64,000 nucleotides of DNA from UBA3210 sp963610315. GTDB taxonomy: Bacteria > Bacillota_I > Bacilli_A > RFN20 > CAG-449. This document shows positions 1-10,147 of this stretch, piece after piece; the stretch's first letter is position 1, and every line of letters starts with the position of its first letter. The stretch lies in the NCBI GenBank assembly GCA_963610315.1, contig CAVDMV010000007.1, positions 1-64,000 on the forward strand, written 5' to 3'. The position numbers and the translations under genes were made by a program. Under the pieces are notes generated by a model. That model was not told the DNA's origin. It ran no database searches and was given only the letters and a program-made list of their open reading frames with translations.

Positions 1-5
1 TAAAA

Positions 6-82
6 TGGTGATCTATACGGGATTCGGACCCGTGAATGGCGCCTTGAGAGGGCGCTGAGTTAAGCCGCTTCTCCAATAGACC
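6..82 (-). tRNA. tRNA-Glu (anticodon CTC)
   Basis: The reverse strand folds into a full cloverleaf with acceptor arms GGTCTAT and ATAGATC (one G-U pair), anticodon stem GCGCC/GGCGC, loop CTCTCAA with anticodon CTC, T-loop TCCGAAT and an encoded CCA at 6-8. The CTC anticodon reads GAG only, so a TTC-anticodon tRNA-Glu must exist elsewhere. It has its own promoter just upstream. Confidence 0.93.
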
Positions 83-91
83 AGCATATCA

Positions 92-120
92 AGTATAGAA
101 AAATATTAAAGAAAAAGCAA
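92..120 (-). promoter_or_regulatory. Promoter of tRNA-Glu
   Basis: On the minus strand a -35 box TTGCTT (115-120) is separated by 17 bp from a -10 box TATACT (92-97). The -10 ends about 9 bp before the mature tRNA 5' end. Confidence 0.6.
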
Positions 121-132
121 TAAAATTATAAG

Positions 133-158
133 CATTTTAAAAGAGCCCGAAGGCTCTT
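133..158 (-). terminator. Rho-independent terminator after the M18 aminopeptidase
   Basis: On the minus strand AAGAGCC and GGCTCTT form a stem closed by a TTCG tetraloop (141-158), followed by TTTTAAAAT. It lies immediately downstream of the stop codon at 160. Confidence 0.8.
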
Positions 159-159
159 A

Positions 160-1527
160 TTAAATGTGTTTGCAGAATGCAATATATGCTTTATATGCTT
201 CAAATAAATCAGCTTTAGAGATGATTTCCATTGGTGCATGCATGTTGAGTACAGGAACACCTGCATCAATAACATTCATATTATAGTTACCTAAAATATA
301 AGCGATAGTTCCGCCGCCGCCTTGATCAACTCTACCAAGTTCAGCAGTTTGGAAATGAATGTTATTTTCATCCATAACGTTTCTAATTTGAGCGAAATAT
401 TCAGGCATTGCATCATTACAACCTGATTTGCCTCTTGCGCCTGTGTATTTGTTAAAGACAATACCATTACCTAAGTAAGCTGAATTCTTTGGATCATTTA
501 CGCTTGCAAAAAGTGGATCAAAGCCAGCTGAAACATCACTTGATAACATCTTTGTATTTGTGAATGCATGACGTAATTTTAAATCTGTATATGAAGTTTG
601 TAAATTGATTAATTCTGCGATGACATTTTCAAACCATTTTGATTGAGCACCTGTCGCACCTACTGAACCAATTTCTTCTTTATCAACTAAAATCGCGCAT
701 GTTGTATAATCACAAACTCCAGCATCGATAACTGCTTCCATGGATGAATATGCACATACTCTATCATCATGACCGTATCCAGCTACCATTGATCTATCTA
801 GACCATAGTCTTTAGCTTCGCCTGCAGGAACTACTTCAATTTCTGCACTTAAGAAATCTTCTTCATCAATATCATATTTATCTTTTAATAATTTTAAGAT
901 ATTTGCTTTAACACCGTCTTTTTCAACATCTTTTAAAGGCATTGAACCTAATGTTAAATCAAGGTTTTCTCCTTCAATAACGTGTGCAGCATTCTTTTGC
1001 ATTTGATCTGCAGATAAATGGATTAATAAATCAGAAATACCAACAACTGGATCACCTTCATTATCACCAATAGAAATAGAAACTGTTGTTCCATCTTTCT
1101 TACAAACAACACCAACTAAAGCTAAAGGAATTGTAACCCATTGATATTTTTTAATTCCACCATAATAATGAGTATCGAGTAAAGCAAATTTATTTTGTTC
1201 ATATAAAGGATTTTGCTTAATATCAAGTCTAGGTGAATCAATATGCGCTCCTAAAACTCTTAATCCTTCTTCAACATCTTTATTACCGATAACAAATAAA
1301 GCGATATTCTTTCCTTTATTTGTCGCGTAAATCTTATCACCAGCTTTAATAGATTTAACATCTTTAATGTTTTTAAATCCTTTTGCTTCTGCTTCGATAG
1401 TTGCAAGTTTTACGCATTCTCTTTCAGTTTTACCTTTAGAGATAAATTTTTTGTAGCCTTCTGCGAAAGCCATTAATTTGTTAAGTTCTTCTTCTGAATA
1501 ACTTGTCCAAACATTTTTATTATACAT
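160..1527 (-). CDS. M18 family metallo-aminopeptidase
   Basis: A 455-residue protein of the zinc-dependent M18 aminopeptidase family, which removes N-terminal residues, often acidic ones, from peptides in the cytoplasm. The metal-binding signature is visible: GAHIDSPR (His95, Asp97), GHDDR, DKEEIGS for the catalytic and metal-ligand glutamates, SSDVSAGFD, and a C-terminal NMHAPME histidine. Length is typical. It starts with ATG after GGAGG at 8 nt spacing and ends at a strong hairpin terminator. A second, divergent M18 enzyme lies at 51193-52509, so the cell has at least two. The 56-bp gap from the U32 gene upstream leaves open whether the two share a transcript. Family call is firm; substrate preference is not visible. 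Confidence 0.93.
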   Translation of the reverse strand: MYNKNVWTSYSEEELNKLMAFAEGYKKFISKGKTERECVKLATIEAEAKGFKNIKDVKSIKAGDKIYATNKGKNIALFVIGNKDVEEGLRVLGAHIDSPRLDIKQNPLYEQNKFALLDTHYYGGIKKYQWVTIPLALVGVVCKKDGTTVSISIGDNEGDPVVGISDLLIHLSADQMQKNAAHVIEGENLDLTLGSMPLKDVEKDGVKANILKLLKDKYDIDEEDFLSAEIEVVPAGEAKDYGLDRSMVAGYGHDDRVCAYSSMEAVIDAGVCDYTTCAILVDKEEIGSVGATGAQSKWFENVIAELINLQTSYTDLKLRHAFTNTKMLSSDVSAGFDPLFASVNDPKNSAYLGNGIVFNKYTGARGKSGCNDAMPEYFAQIRNVMDENNIHFQTAELGRVDQGGGGTIAYILGNYNMNVIDAGVPVLNMHAPMEIISKADLFEAYKAYIAFCKHI

Positions 1528-1583
1528 AGTTAATACCTCCTAACTCCAACATTATAAACTTTTGCCGTTTTTATTACATCATT

Positions 1584-3920
1584 TTATAAGATTTTTTTGT
1601 AAAAGTGCCCAGTCGTAATCTTAAAGGGTAATTCATTTTTACTTAGTTTATCTAAAGAAAATATTTGTTTACAAATAAGTTCTACTTCATCTTGTTCTTC
1701 ACTAGTAAAATAAATGACGCCATGAGAAATGTGCATTTGTTTTAATTCTTCAATCTTATCGAGTAAATATAAAGTATTACTAGATAAGATTCTAGTTGTA
1801 CAAGCTTCATCATGAAGCATTTCATATTTATTATTTATACCATCAACTAAATGATATTCATGTTTTTTACACATATTACAATGATCTTTTTTCATTCCCT
1901 CACTACTTGCGATTGGACAAGATTTCATGATCATTAAATCAATTTTTCCATATATTGGTAACGCTACTTTAGGATAAACTCGATACGCATAAAAATATTT
2001 TTTCATCATCATTTCAATATGTTCTTTATCTAGTTCATAAGATAAGATAACTTCATTAATACCTAATGAATAAATAAAATCTAAAGCATAGAAATTAATC
2101 AAATTAAAATAAGGTGAAGTTAATATATCATTATTTCCTTCGATAACTTTTAAATAAGATATTACGCTTCTATCCGTAACATTTACATCATTAAAATGTT
2201 CAATACGATTTAAAGTATTAAGAACTCTTTCATCATCTTTTAGTTCATTAAAAAGTTGTTTATTTTGAACTAGAATCTTTTTAAAAGGATAGTTCTTTAC
2301 TACTTCATATTGTTCCTTAGTTTCAACTTGTACTAAATAAGAAAATTCACTCGCCTCAGAAATAACATTTGAATAAGGATATTTATTAATATTATCTAAT
2401 GGATAAGCGTTAAAATTATTAATCTTTTCTTCTATTAGAGATACAAGCTTTCTACGATATTCATTTAAGGATTTTAAAGAAATGAAGATATTCTCATCAA
2501 TATCGATATCATAGTCTTCTAAAAAGAAAGAAGTTTCTCCTAGTTTCCCCATTTGTTTAATAATCGTTTCTTTTGTAATTGGTGAAGAAATAGATTTATC
2601 GACTACTTCACCTTCAATACTTACTTTTTGACCTAAAGAAATAAAACTTATTTCTAAATTATTCCCTGTTTTAGCCTTAAAAAGCATTTTAAGCGGCGTT
2701 TTCTTCTCAACATTAATAACTTGACCTATTTCATCAATTAACGCCTTAGAAGTCGTTTTTATTACTTCTTCATTTATGTTAGCTTTTATTTTATACGCTT
2801 TTAATTTAACAACTTGACCTTTATAAGCCGACGTCACTTCTTTAGAATTAACAAACATCTTTTGTACTTCTTGGCCATTTTGATATTCATTATTAAATCT
2901 AATTCCATCAAATAAACTTAAATCATCATCTAAAAGAATATAGATATAATCTTTTTCAATTTTAATAACTTTACCTAAGTGAGTTCCTTGATGAGAAGAT
3001 GTCTTTTGATTAAGAGAAGTAGTTCTTGATTCATTTAATAAGAATGATTTGCTTAAACCACGATTAAATAACGATTTCATCTCCTCAATATCTTTTTCTA
3101 AAGAAATATCTTTCTTTTCATAATATGCATCTAACGCTTTTCGATATGAAGAAACAACTTTATAAACGTATTCTTCTCTTTTCATTCTTCCTTCAATCTT
3201 TAATGAATCAATACCAATACTTATTAATTCGTCTAGATAAGAGATACTACAAATATCTTTAGTTGATAAAGCAAACTTATCACTTATTTTTGAATTACCA
3301 ACTACACGCATTTCATTTCGACATGGTTGAGCGCACCTTCCACGGTTACCAGATCTTCCTCCAATAAAAGAAGACATGAGACAATTTCCTGAATAAGATA
3401 CGCATAAGGCCCCATGAACAAAGACTTCTACTTCAACTCCTAATTCTTTAATCTTTTTTGCTTCTTCGATACTAACTTCGCGAGCTAAAACAATTCTTTT
3501 AAAGCCTAAATTAATTAAAGCTTTTGCTTCATTAACGTTATGGCAGTTAAGTTGAGTAGAAGCATGAAGAACTAAAGAAGGATAAGTCTTATGTAAATAA
3601 GAAGCTAAACCTAAATCTTGAATTAAGATGGCGTCGACATCATGTTTATATAAAAAATCAATAAATTTAATACATTCATCAAATTCATCATCAAATATTA
3701 AGGTATTACAGGTAATATTTACCTTAACGTTATGAATATGCGCATATTTAATTAAAGAAGCTAATTCTTCATTATCAAAATTAGAAGCATAAGCACGCGC
3801 GGAAAAGAGTTTACCTCCTAAGTAAACTGCATTCGCGCCGGCATTAATCGCGGCGAAAAAACTTTCTTTTGATCCAGCTGGTGCTAGTAATTCAATTTGA
3901 TTTTCTTTATTTATAGACAT
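1584..3920 (-). CDS. U32 family peptidase-like protein (RlhA-type architecture)
   Basis: About 778 residues. The N-terminal half is a U32 domain starting ELLAPAGS, with the GALCVSYSGNCLMSS stretch and the GRCAQPCRNEM cysteine motif expected to hold an Fe-S cluster. A central insertion of about 200 residues matches the DUF3656-type arrangement, and a C-terminal part carries more cysteines (SCPIASSEG, HCNMCKKH). This long form is the layout of RlhA, which hydroxylates 23S rRNA with prephenate-derived help in E. coli, so RNA modification is as likely as proteolysis. The start overlaps the upstream nicotinamidase gene by 14-17 nt; ATG at 3920 and TTG at 3923 both follow AAGGA, and I chose ATG. 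It lies in an operon with the hydrolase and the M24 aminopeptidase. Confidence 0.87.
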   Translation of the reverse strand: MSINKENQIELLAPAGSKESFFAAINAGANAVYLGGKLFSARAYASNFDNEELASLIKYAHIHNVKVNITCNTLIFDDEFDECIKFIDFLYKHDVDAILIQDLGLASYLHKTYPSLVLHASTQLNCHNVNEAKALINLGFKRIVLAREVSIEEAKKIKELGVEVEVFVHGALCVSYSGNCLMSSFIGGRSGNRGRCAQPCRNEMRVVGNSKISDKFALSTKDICSISYLDELISIGIDSLKIEGRMKREEYVYKVVSSYRKALDAYYEKKDISLEKDIEEMKSLFNRGLSKSFLLNESRTTSLNQKTSSHQGTHLGKVIKIEKDYIYILLDDDLSLFDGIRFNNEYQNGQEVQKMFVNSKEVTSAYKGQVVKLKAYKIKANINEEVIKTTSKALIDEIGQVINVEKKTPLKMLFKAKTGNNLEISFISLGQKVSIEGEVVDKSISSPITKETIIKQMGKLGETSFFLEDYDIDIDENIFISLKSLNEYRRKLVSLIEEKINNFNAYPLDNINKYPYSNVISEASEFSYLVQVETKEQYEVVKNYPFKKILVQNKQLFNELKDDERVLNTLNRIEHFNDVNVTDRSVISYLKVIEGNNDILTSPYFNLINFYALDFIYSLGINEVILSYELDKEHIEMMMKKYFYAYRVYPKVALPIYGKIDLMIMKSCPIASSEGMKKDHCNMCKKHEYHLVDGINNKYEMLHDEACTTRILSSNTLYLLDKIEELKQMHISHGVIYFTSEEQDEVELICKQIFSLDKLSKNELPFKITTGHFYKKIL

Positions 3921-4431
3921 CAATAAATATTCCTTTTAATACATCAAAACCTTCTTCTTGTAATTTTTTGTTACTTGAAGAAGTTAAATTCTCATTTAAA
4001 TAAATATGTGCATTTGGTAAAGCACTTCTTACCATTACGGCATTAGTTAATACGCAGATATTGGAGACTAAGCCACATAATTCTACTTCATCATAAGGAT
4101 TTTCTTTTAAGTAATTAGCTAACTCTAAAGAAGGGAAAGTTTCTTTTTTAAATACCTTTTTAGCTTGAGGTAGATATTTTTTAATACTAGGATAAACTTC
4201 ATGGCCAACTTCACCTTCAATGCAATGACTTATCGGAAGAACTTTACCTTCTAAAGTAGAAAGATAATCTTCTCTATGCGTATCTAAAGTAAAGATAATA
4301 TCGTTACCTTCATTTAGATACGATACAATTCTTTCTTCAATTTTAGGTGCAAGGTCCTTTGCTTCAGGAAAGCCTAGTGTTCCATCAATAAAATCATTTT
4401 GGTAATCAACAATAATTAATAATTTCTTCAT
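3907..4431 (-). CDS. pncA: Nicotinamidase/isochorismatase-family cysteine hydrolase
   Basis: A 174-residue single-domain hydrolase of the isochorismatase fold. The expected catalytic triad is present: Asp9 in LLIIVDYQNDF, a lysine near 95 in KKVFKKETF, and Cys126 in GLVSNICVLTN preceded by the usual cis-peptide region. Metal ligands Asp50 and His52 occur in TLDTHRED. The HCIEGEVGHE segment matches nicotinamidases that convert nicotinamide to nicotinate for NAD salvage, though other amidase activities in this family cannot be excluded. It sits 1 nt after the M24 aminopeptidase and overlaps the U32 gene, implying translational coupling. Confidence 0.85.
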   Translation of the reverse strand: MKKLLIIVDYQNDFIDGTLGFPEAKDLAPKIEERIVSYLNEGNDIIFTLDTHREDYLSTLEGKVLPISHCIEGEVGHEVYPSIKKYLPQAKKVFKKETFPSLELANYLKENPYDEVELCGLVSNICVLTNAVMVRSALPNAHIYLNENLTSSSNKKLQEEGFDVLKGIFIDVYK

Positions 4432-4432
4432 A

Positions 4433-6196
4433 TTAAATCGCCTTAGTCACTTTCTTTAAATAAGATCTTAATTCAGGAGTTAAGTACTTATTTAATTTCT
4501 TATAAACTAATTTATGATAGTTATTAAGCCATTTCTTTTCACTTTCATCAAGCATTCTTTTATCGATACCATCTAAATCAAATGGGACTAAAGTAATCGT
4601 TTCAAAACCTAAGAACTTACCCCATTCATTTTCTTCTTTTTTATATGTTAAAACTAAGTTTTCGTGTCTAATACCAAATTTATTTTCTAGATATACACCT
4701 GGTTCATTACTTGTTAACATATTCTCTTTAAATGGATATGAACTCATTGGAGTAATCGCGCGACAAGTTATTGATTGAGGTCCTTCATGAACGTTTAATA
4801 AATAGCCTACTCCGTGACCTGTTCCATGGCGATAATCAACATAATCTTGATACATTGGGGCTCTAGAAATCATATCTAAAGATAAACCTGGAGTTCCTTC
4901 TAAGAATGTAGTTTTTGCTAGATCAATATGTGATTTTAAAACTAAGGTGAAATAATGTTTCATTTCTTTAGTTATCTTACCTAAAGCAAATGTTCTAGTT
5001 ATATCAGTTGTTCCATATTTATATTGAGCACCTGAATCGACTAGTAATAAACCAGCACCATTAACAGGAATATTAGTTTCTTCACTACTAGAATAATGGA
5101 TGATTGCGCCGTGAGAATTGAAACCGCAGATGGTACCAAAGCTTAAATCTAAGAAATCTTTTCCTTTCTTACGGAAATTTAATAATGCTTCTTGAACTTT
5201 AAGTTCATCTAAATCAACCTTATTGAAGTTAGTTTTAATGTAATGCATAAATTTAACCATTGCGACTGCATCTTCAACATGAGCTTTTTTAATATTCTTA
5301 ATTTCAGTTGGATTCTTAATTGTTTTCTTCATTGTTAAAGCGGAGAATCTTTCTAATTTTCCGTGTTTAACTAAATTGAATAAAGCGTAATTAGTTTTTC
5401 CTTCATCGAGAAGTATTGTTCCTTCTTCGTTCTTAATATCGTCATAAACACGTTCATAATCTTTTATTTCAATACCAAAAGAATTCATGGTTAATAGGAA
5501 TTTTTCATCATATTTTTCTTTATCCATATATAGAATTCTTTTGTTATTACTTAAATAAAAGAAGGCATAATTAACTGGATTAAAAGAGATATCATCACCT
5601 CTAGTATTAGTTAAATAACTAATATCATCTAAAGAAGTAACTAAAATTCCATCTGCGTTCTTTTCTTTTAAATCATTAAGTAAGAAATTAATCTTACTAT
5701 TAACGCTTTCACCAGAAATTTCATCACTTAAATAATAAGCTTTTGATTTCTTTTTACTTGGACGAGTTAACCAAATTTTATTAATGATTTCACTTTCATC
5801 AATTAAAGTATCACTTGGACAAGTTTTCTTAATTGACGTAGCAAAAGAAGTAGGAACTAATTTAAAATCAAAAGCGATAACTTTATTTTCGCCTAGAGAC
5901 GATAAGAAACTAGGAATAGAAGGAGTTTCACTTAATCCCATTTTCATTAAAATTGAACCCGATTTTTTTAGTTGAGCTTCTGCTTGAAGAAAATATCTTC
6001 CATCAGTCCAAACATAGCTTGCTTCTTGAGTAACAACTAACGTACCTGCACTTCCTGTAAAAGAAGAAAAATAAGCACGGGCTTTAAAATAATCACCAAT
6101 ATATTCAGATCCATGATCATCATTTGATGAAATAATATAAGCATCAATTGAATTATTTTTTAAATATTCTTGTAATTTTTTAATATCTTCTAACAT
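4433..6196 (-). CDS. Xaa-Pro aminopeptidase (aminopeptidase P, M24B)
   Basis: A 587-residue enzyme expected to remove the N-terminal residue from peptides with proline second. It has two creatinase-like N-terminal domains (about 1-300) and a C-terminal pita-bread catalytic domain with all five dinuclear metal ligands in context: VDSGAQYKYGTTDITRTF (two Asp), RHGTGHGVG (His), TSNEPGVY (Glu) and GIRHENL (Glu). This long, three-domain form resembles cytosolic aminopeptidase P rather than the short 350-residue bacterial PepP/PepQ. It is the first gene of an apparent three-gene operon, with an AT-rich leader downstream of the ABC-exporter terminator. Confidence 0.92.
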   Translation of the reverse strand: MLEDIKKLQEYLKNNSIDAYIISSNDDHGSEYIGDYFKARAYFSSFTGSAGTLVVTQEASYVWTDGRYFLQAEAQLKKSGSILMKMGLSETPSIPSFLSSLGENKVIAFDFKLVPTSFATSIKKTCPSDTLIDESEIINKIWLTRPSKKKSKAYYLSDEISGESVNSKINFLLNDLKEKNADGILVTSLDDISYLTNTRGDDISFNPVNYAFFYLSNNKRILYMDKEKYDEKFLLTMNSFGIEIKDYERVYDDIKNEEGTILLDEGKTNYALFNLVKHGKLERFSALTMKKTIKNPTEIKNIKKAHVEDAVAMVKFMHYIKTNFNKVDLDELKVQEALLNFRKKGKDFLDLSFGTICGFNSHGAIIHYSSSEETNIPVNGAGLLLVDSGAQYKYGTTDITRTFALGKITKEMKHYFTLVLKSHIDLAKTTFLEGTPGLSLDMISRAPMYQDYVDYRHGTGHGVGYLLNVHEGPQSITCRAITPMSSYPFKENMLTSNEPGVYLENKFGIRHENLVLTYKKEENEWGKFLGFETITLVPFDLDGIDKRMLDESEKKWLNNYHKLVYKKLNKYLTPELRSYLKKVTKAI

Positions 6197-6255
6197 AATT
6201 TTTACCTCGATGAAGTTATTATATAACTTTTAAAAATATATTTCTTTATAATATA

Positions 6256-6291
6256 AAGAAAAAAACTACCTAGAAATTTCTCTAGATAGTT
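6256..6291 (-). terminator. Terminator after the MarR-ABC operon
   Basis: Reading the minus strand, AACTATCTAGA pairs with TCTAGGTAGTT around a short A/T loop and is followed by a run of seven T. It starts 8 bp after the stop of the downstream ABC gene. Confidence 0.85.
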
Positions 6292-6298
6292 CTTCCTC

Positions 6299-8287
6299 TT
6301 ATTCTAATTCGAAAGCACCAGTATATAATTGATAATATTTACCTTTTTTCGCGATTAATTCTTCATGGCTTCCTCTTTCGATAATAACGCCGTGATCTAA
6401 TACCATAATTACATCTGAGTTTTGAACGGTTGATAATCTATGTGCGATAACAAATACTGTTCTACCTTTCATTAATTCATCTGTACCTTTTTGAACTAAT
6501 AATTCAGTACGTGTATCAATTGAAGATGTCGCTTCATCCATAATCATAACAGGTGCATTACATACTGCCGCACGAGCGATTGAGATAAGTTGTCTTTGAC
6601 CTTGAGAAAGGTTTGCCCCATCACTTAATAACATCGTATTATAACCATCAGGTAAACGAGTAATAAAGTCGTGAGCGTTAGCCAGTTTTGCTGCCGCAAT
6701 ACATTCTTCATCAGTTGCATCTAACTTACCATAACGGATGTTATCCATAACTGTACCAGTGAAGAGGTTAGTATCTTGTAAAACGATACCTAATGACTTT
6801 CTTAAATCATCTTTCTTAATTTTATTAATGTTAATGCCATCATATCTAATCTTACCATCTGCGATATCATAGAAACGATTGATTAAGTTAGTAATAGTTG
6901 TTTTACCAGCCCCAGTCGCGCCGACGAAAGCGACTTTTTGACCAGGATAAGCATATAAAGTTACATCGTGAAGAACAATCTTTTCATCAGTATAACCAAA
7001 GTCAACATCAAACATTCTAATGTCACCTTTTAATTCAGTATAAGTAACACTTCCATCACCATGAGGATGTTTCCATGCCCATTTGTTAGTTCTATGATCT
7101 GCTTCAGTAATAACACCATTTTCATCGATATTCGCGTTAACTAATGTAACATAACCTTCATCAGTTTCAGGTTTTTCATCAATTAAAGCGAAGATTCTTT
7201 CAGTTGCCGCGCCAGCCATAACTAAAGTGTTGAATTGTTGAGCGACTTGGTTAACGTTATTAGTGAATTGTCTACATAATGTTAAGAATGAAATTAAGAT
7301 TGGTAAGAATGTTGTTAAGGTAATTTTTGACCAACCTGCAGAGATAGATAAGTTATATAATTCTAATCCACTTAAGGCACCGGCAACAAATAAACCTCCG
7401 ACGAAAGCAAGAATGACGTACATAATGTTACCAATATTCATTGTAATTGGTCCCATCTTAGAAGCATTAGCTTCGGCGTAATCTGCCGCACGATATAAAG
7501 CGTCATTAATTTCATCAAATTTTTCTTTTGATTTTTCTTCGTAATTAAAGACTTTAACAACTTTTTGTCCATGCATCATTTCTTCTACATAGCCTTCAAC
7601 TCTACCAATTTGTTTTTGTTGTTCAATAAATCCACTTCTAGATTTTTTACCAACTGAATTAGTTGTTTTAACCATAGCGAAGATACCAATGAAAACAAAT
7701 ATAGCTAACCAGACAGAATAGAATAACATTAAGAAGATTAAGACAACTAACATAACTGCCGCTTGAATGATTTGTGTGATACATTGAGAAATCATTTGTC
7801 TTAAAGTATCAGTATCATTTGTATAGTGGGACATAATGTCACCTGAGTTATTTGAATCAAAATATCTAATTGGAAGTTTTTCCATTTTATTAAACATTAA
7901 GACTCTTATTTTCTTTAATGAACCTTGTGTAATTTTCGCCATTAATAAGTTTTGAATGACACTCGCGATAACGCCAGCTCCTCTTACACAAGCCATAATG
8001 ATTAATAAGTTAGTTAAAGTGTTAATACATTCTTGAATAACTTCTTGATTTCCATTAGATTCTAAGCCTTTTTCAACCGCGGTAGTAATGCTATTTAAGA
8101 AGACTGAAGCAGCTGCATTGGCCACAACAACTAACGCTAAACAAATAAAGACAATAATCCATTCAACCTTGAAGAAGGAGAAGATTAATTTAAATAATCT
8201 ACCTAAGACACCTTTTTTTAATTTATGAGGGGCACGTGATTTATTTAAATCATCATGATTTTTTCTTTGAATACGTTCTCTAATCAT
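6299..8287 (-). CDS. ABC exporter half-transporter with consensus ATPase site
   Basis: About 662 residues: an N-terminal six-helix exporter domain (about 35-370) and a C-terminal nucleotide-binding domain with Walker A GATGAGKTT, signature LSQGQ, Walker B VMIMDEATSSID (catalytic Glu present) and switch AHRLS. An insert of about 50 charged residues precedes the ATPase domain. The partner upstream has degenerate catalytic residues, so the two should form a heterodimeric multidrug-type exporter as in TM287/288 or LmrCD. An ATG at 8287 is preferred over the longer frame starting at 8308 because GGAGG lies 9 nt before it, inside the longer frame; this leaves a 1-nt gap to the partner gene. MarR control suggests an inducible drug or toxin efflux role. 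Confidence 0.92.
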   Translation of the reverse strand: MIRERIQRKNHDDLNKSRAPHKLKKGVLGRLFKLIFSFFKVEWIIVFICLALVVVANAAASVFLNSITTAVEKGLESNGNQEVIQECINTLTNLLIIMACVRGAGVIASVIQNLLMAKITQGSLKKIRVLMFNKMEKLPIRYFDSNNSGDIMSHYTNDTDTLRQMISQCITQIIQAAVMLVVLIFLMLFYSVWLAIFVFIGIFAMVKTTNSVGKKSRSGFIEQQKQIGRVEGYVEEMMHGQKVVKVFNYEEKSKEKFDEINDALYRAADYAEANASKMGPITMNIGNIMYVILAFVGGLFVAGALSGLELYNLSISAGWSKITLTTFLPILISFLTLCRQFTNNVNQVAQQFNTLVMAGAATERIFALIDEKPETDEGYVTLVNANIDENGVITEADHRTNKWAWKHPHGDGSVTYTELKGDIRMFDVDFGYTDEKIVLHDVTLYAYPGQKVAFVGATGAGKTTITNLINRFYDIADGKIRYDGININKIKKDDLRKSLGIVLQDTNLFTGTVMDNIRYGKLDATDEECIAAAKLANAHDFITRLPDGYNTMLLSDGANLSQGQRQLISIARAAVCNAPVMIMDEATSSIDTRTELLVQKGTDELMKGRTVFVIAHRLSTVQNSDVIMVLDHGVIIERGSHEELIAKKGKYYQLYTGAFELE

Positions 8288-8288
8288 C

Positions 8289-10070
8289 TTATTTTGCCTC
8301 CTCTCCATTAACTTTATTTTGTGAATAATATACTTCTTGATAAATCTTATTTTCTCTTAATAATGTTTCGTGATTACCAATTTGGTCAATTGTACCATTA
8401 TCCATAACAATGATCTTATCTGCATCTTGAACTGAAGATACTCTTTGAGCGATGATGATCTTAGTTGTTGAAGGAATAAATTCTTTTAAACCTTGTCTAA
8501 TTAATGCATCAGTCTTAGTATCAACCGCGCTTGTTGAGTCATCAAGAATTAAAATCTTTGGTTTTTTAAGTAATGCACGAGCGATACATAATCTTTGTTT
8601 TTGTCCGCCGGATACGTTTGAACCACCTTGTTCAATATATGTATCATATTTATCAGGGAAAGTTTGGATGAATTCATCAGCTTGAGCGAGTTTACACGCT
8701 TCAACCATTTCTTCATCAGTTGCTTCTAAATTACCCCAACGTAAATTTTCTTTAATAGTTCCTGAGAATAAGACGTTCTTTTGTAATACGACTGCAACAT
8801 TATCTCTTAATGTCTTTAAATCATATTCTCTTACATCGTGATCACCAACTAAAACTTCTCCATCACTAACATCATATAGACGTGAAATTAATTGAATTAA
8901 GGAAGATTTAGCTGAACCCGTTCCACCTAATATACCAATAGTTTCACCAGATTTAATTTCTAAATTAATATTTTCAAGAGCGTATCTATCTGCATCTTCT
9001 TTATATTTAAATGAAACATTGTTGAATGTAACATCACCATTACTTACTTCATATAATGGATTTTCTGGATTTGATAAAGTAGGTTTTTCTTCTAAGATTT
9101 CACATACTCTAGTTGCAGATTCACTTGAAATAACACACATCATAAAGACGAAGCTAAACATCATAAGTGAAGATAGAATTTGCATTGAATATGTTGATAA
9201 AGAAGTTAAGTCACCAATATTTAAATCAGCCCCATTAGAACCAATAATAATTCTTGCGCCAAAATACATTAATAATGTAAATGAAGTATACATTGCAAGC
9301 ATCATTAATGGGTTATTTAAACCAACAATTTTTTCCGCTTTGATGAAGTCATTCATAACATCAGTTGAAGCTTTATCAAATTTTTCTTGTTCATAATCTT
9401 CTCTTACATAAGCTTTAACAACTCTCATACCACGAACGTTTTCTTGTACAGTGTTATTTAAAGCATCGTATTTATTAAATACTTTAACGAATAATGGGTG
9501 TGAAAATTTAAAGATAAAGATTAAACCAATCGCGACAACTGGAATAATCGCAAGGAATAATAAAGGTAAAGTTGGATGATATGAGAAAGCGAAGATGACG
9601 CTAAAGATTAATAATAAAGGACATCTAACCGCAAGTCTAATAATCATCATATAAGCTTGTTGAATATTTGTAATATCAGTTGTTAATCTAGTAACTAAAG
9701 AAGGTGTTGAGAATTTATCAATATTCGCGAATGAGAATTCTTGAATACGATAATAAACATCTTTTCTTAAGTTTTTTGCAAAACCCGCGCCTGCTTTCGC
9801 ACCAAATCTTGCCGCCATTGCTCCTCCAAATAAAGAAGCAAATGCCATCGCAACTAAGATTAAACCAGTAATTGTGATTCGAAGAATAATTTCTCCTCCT
9901 GTCGCAGTAACTTTACCATTCGCTAAATTTTGTAAGTAGTTAATTAAATCACTTACGACGAATGGAAGCAAGCATTCCATAATAACTTCAATAATGATAA
10001 ATAAAGGAGTTAAAATTGATTCTTTTTTGTATTCTCTAATACTTCTAGAGAGAACTTTTATTGTATGCAT
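8289..10070 (-). CDS. ABC exporter half-transporter with degenerate ATPase site
   Basis: A 593-residue exporter half: six membrane helices (about 1-320) then an ATPase domain with Walker A GGTGSAKSS and signature VSGGQKQ. Walker B reads ILILDDSTSAVD, so the catalytic glutamate is aspartate, and the switch histidine is glutamine (IIIAQRVSS). These are the substitutions that mark the non-hydrolysing site of heterodimeric exporters. It is translated just before its partner at 6299-8287, with a 1-nt gap, and after a MarR regulator. The same pair of substitutions recurs in the second exporter of this window (48421-50142). Substrate is unknown. Confidence 0.92.
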   Translation of the reverse strand: MHTIKVLSRSIREYKKESILTPLFIIIEVIMECLLPFVVSDLINYLQNLANGKVTATGGEIILRITITGLILVAMAFASLFGGAMAARFGAKAGAGFAKNLRKDVYYRIQEFSFANIDKFSTPSLVTRLTTDITNIQQAYMMIIRLAVRCPLLLIFSVIFAFSYHPTLPLLFLAIIPVVAIGLIFIFKFSHPLFVKVFNKYDALNNTVQENVRGMRVVKAYVREDYEQEKFDKASTDVMNDFIKAEKIVGLNNPLMMLAMYTSFTLLMYFGARIIIGSNGADLNIGDLTSLSTYSMQILSSLMMFSFVFMMCVISSESATRVCEILEEKPTLSNPENPLYEVSNGDVTFNNVSFKYKEDADRYALENINLEIKSGETIGILGGTGSAKSSLIQLISRLYDVSDGEVLVGDHDVREYDLKTLRDNVAVVLQKNVLFSGTIKENLRWGNLEATDEEMVEACKLAQADEFIQTFPDKYDTYIEQGGSNVSGGQKQRLCIARALLKKPKILILDDSTSAVDTKTDALIRQGLKEFIPSTTKIIIAQRVSSVQDADKIIVMDNGTIDQIGNHETLLRENKIYQEVYYSQNKVNGEEAK

Positions 10071-10097
10071 TTTTGTTATTTCCTCCGTTTCCCGAAT

Positions 10098-10129
10098 AAT
10101 TGTAATTACTTAATGTAATTAATGCAATT
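10098..10129. repeat. Inverted repeat between marR and the ABC genes
   Basis: TAATTAC (10103-10109) and GTAATTA (10115-10121) form a 7-bp inverted repeat with outer AATTG/CAATT arms. It lies in the 77-bp gap between the regulator and the first ABC gene. It could be an mRNA hairpin setting relative expression, or chance in AT-rich DNA. Confidence 0.35.
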
Positions 10130-10147
10130 ATTTTTTTAATAACTAAG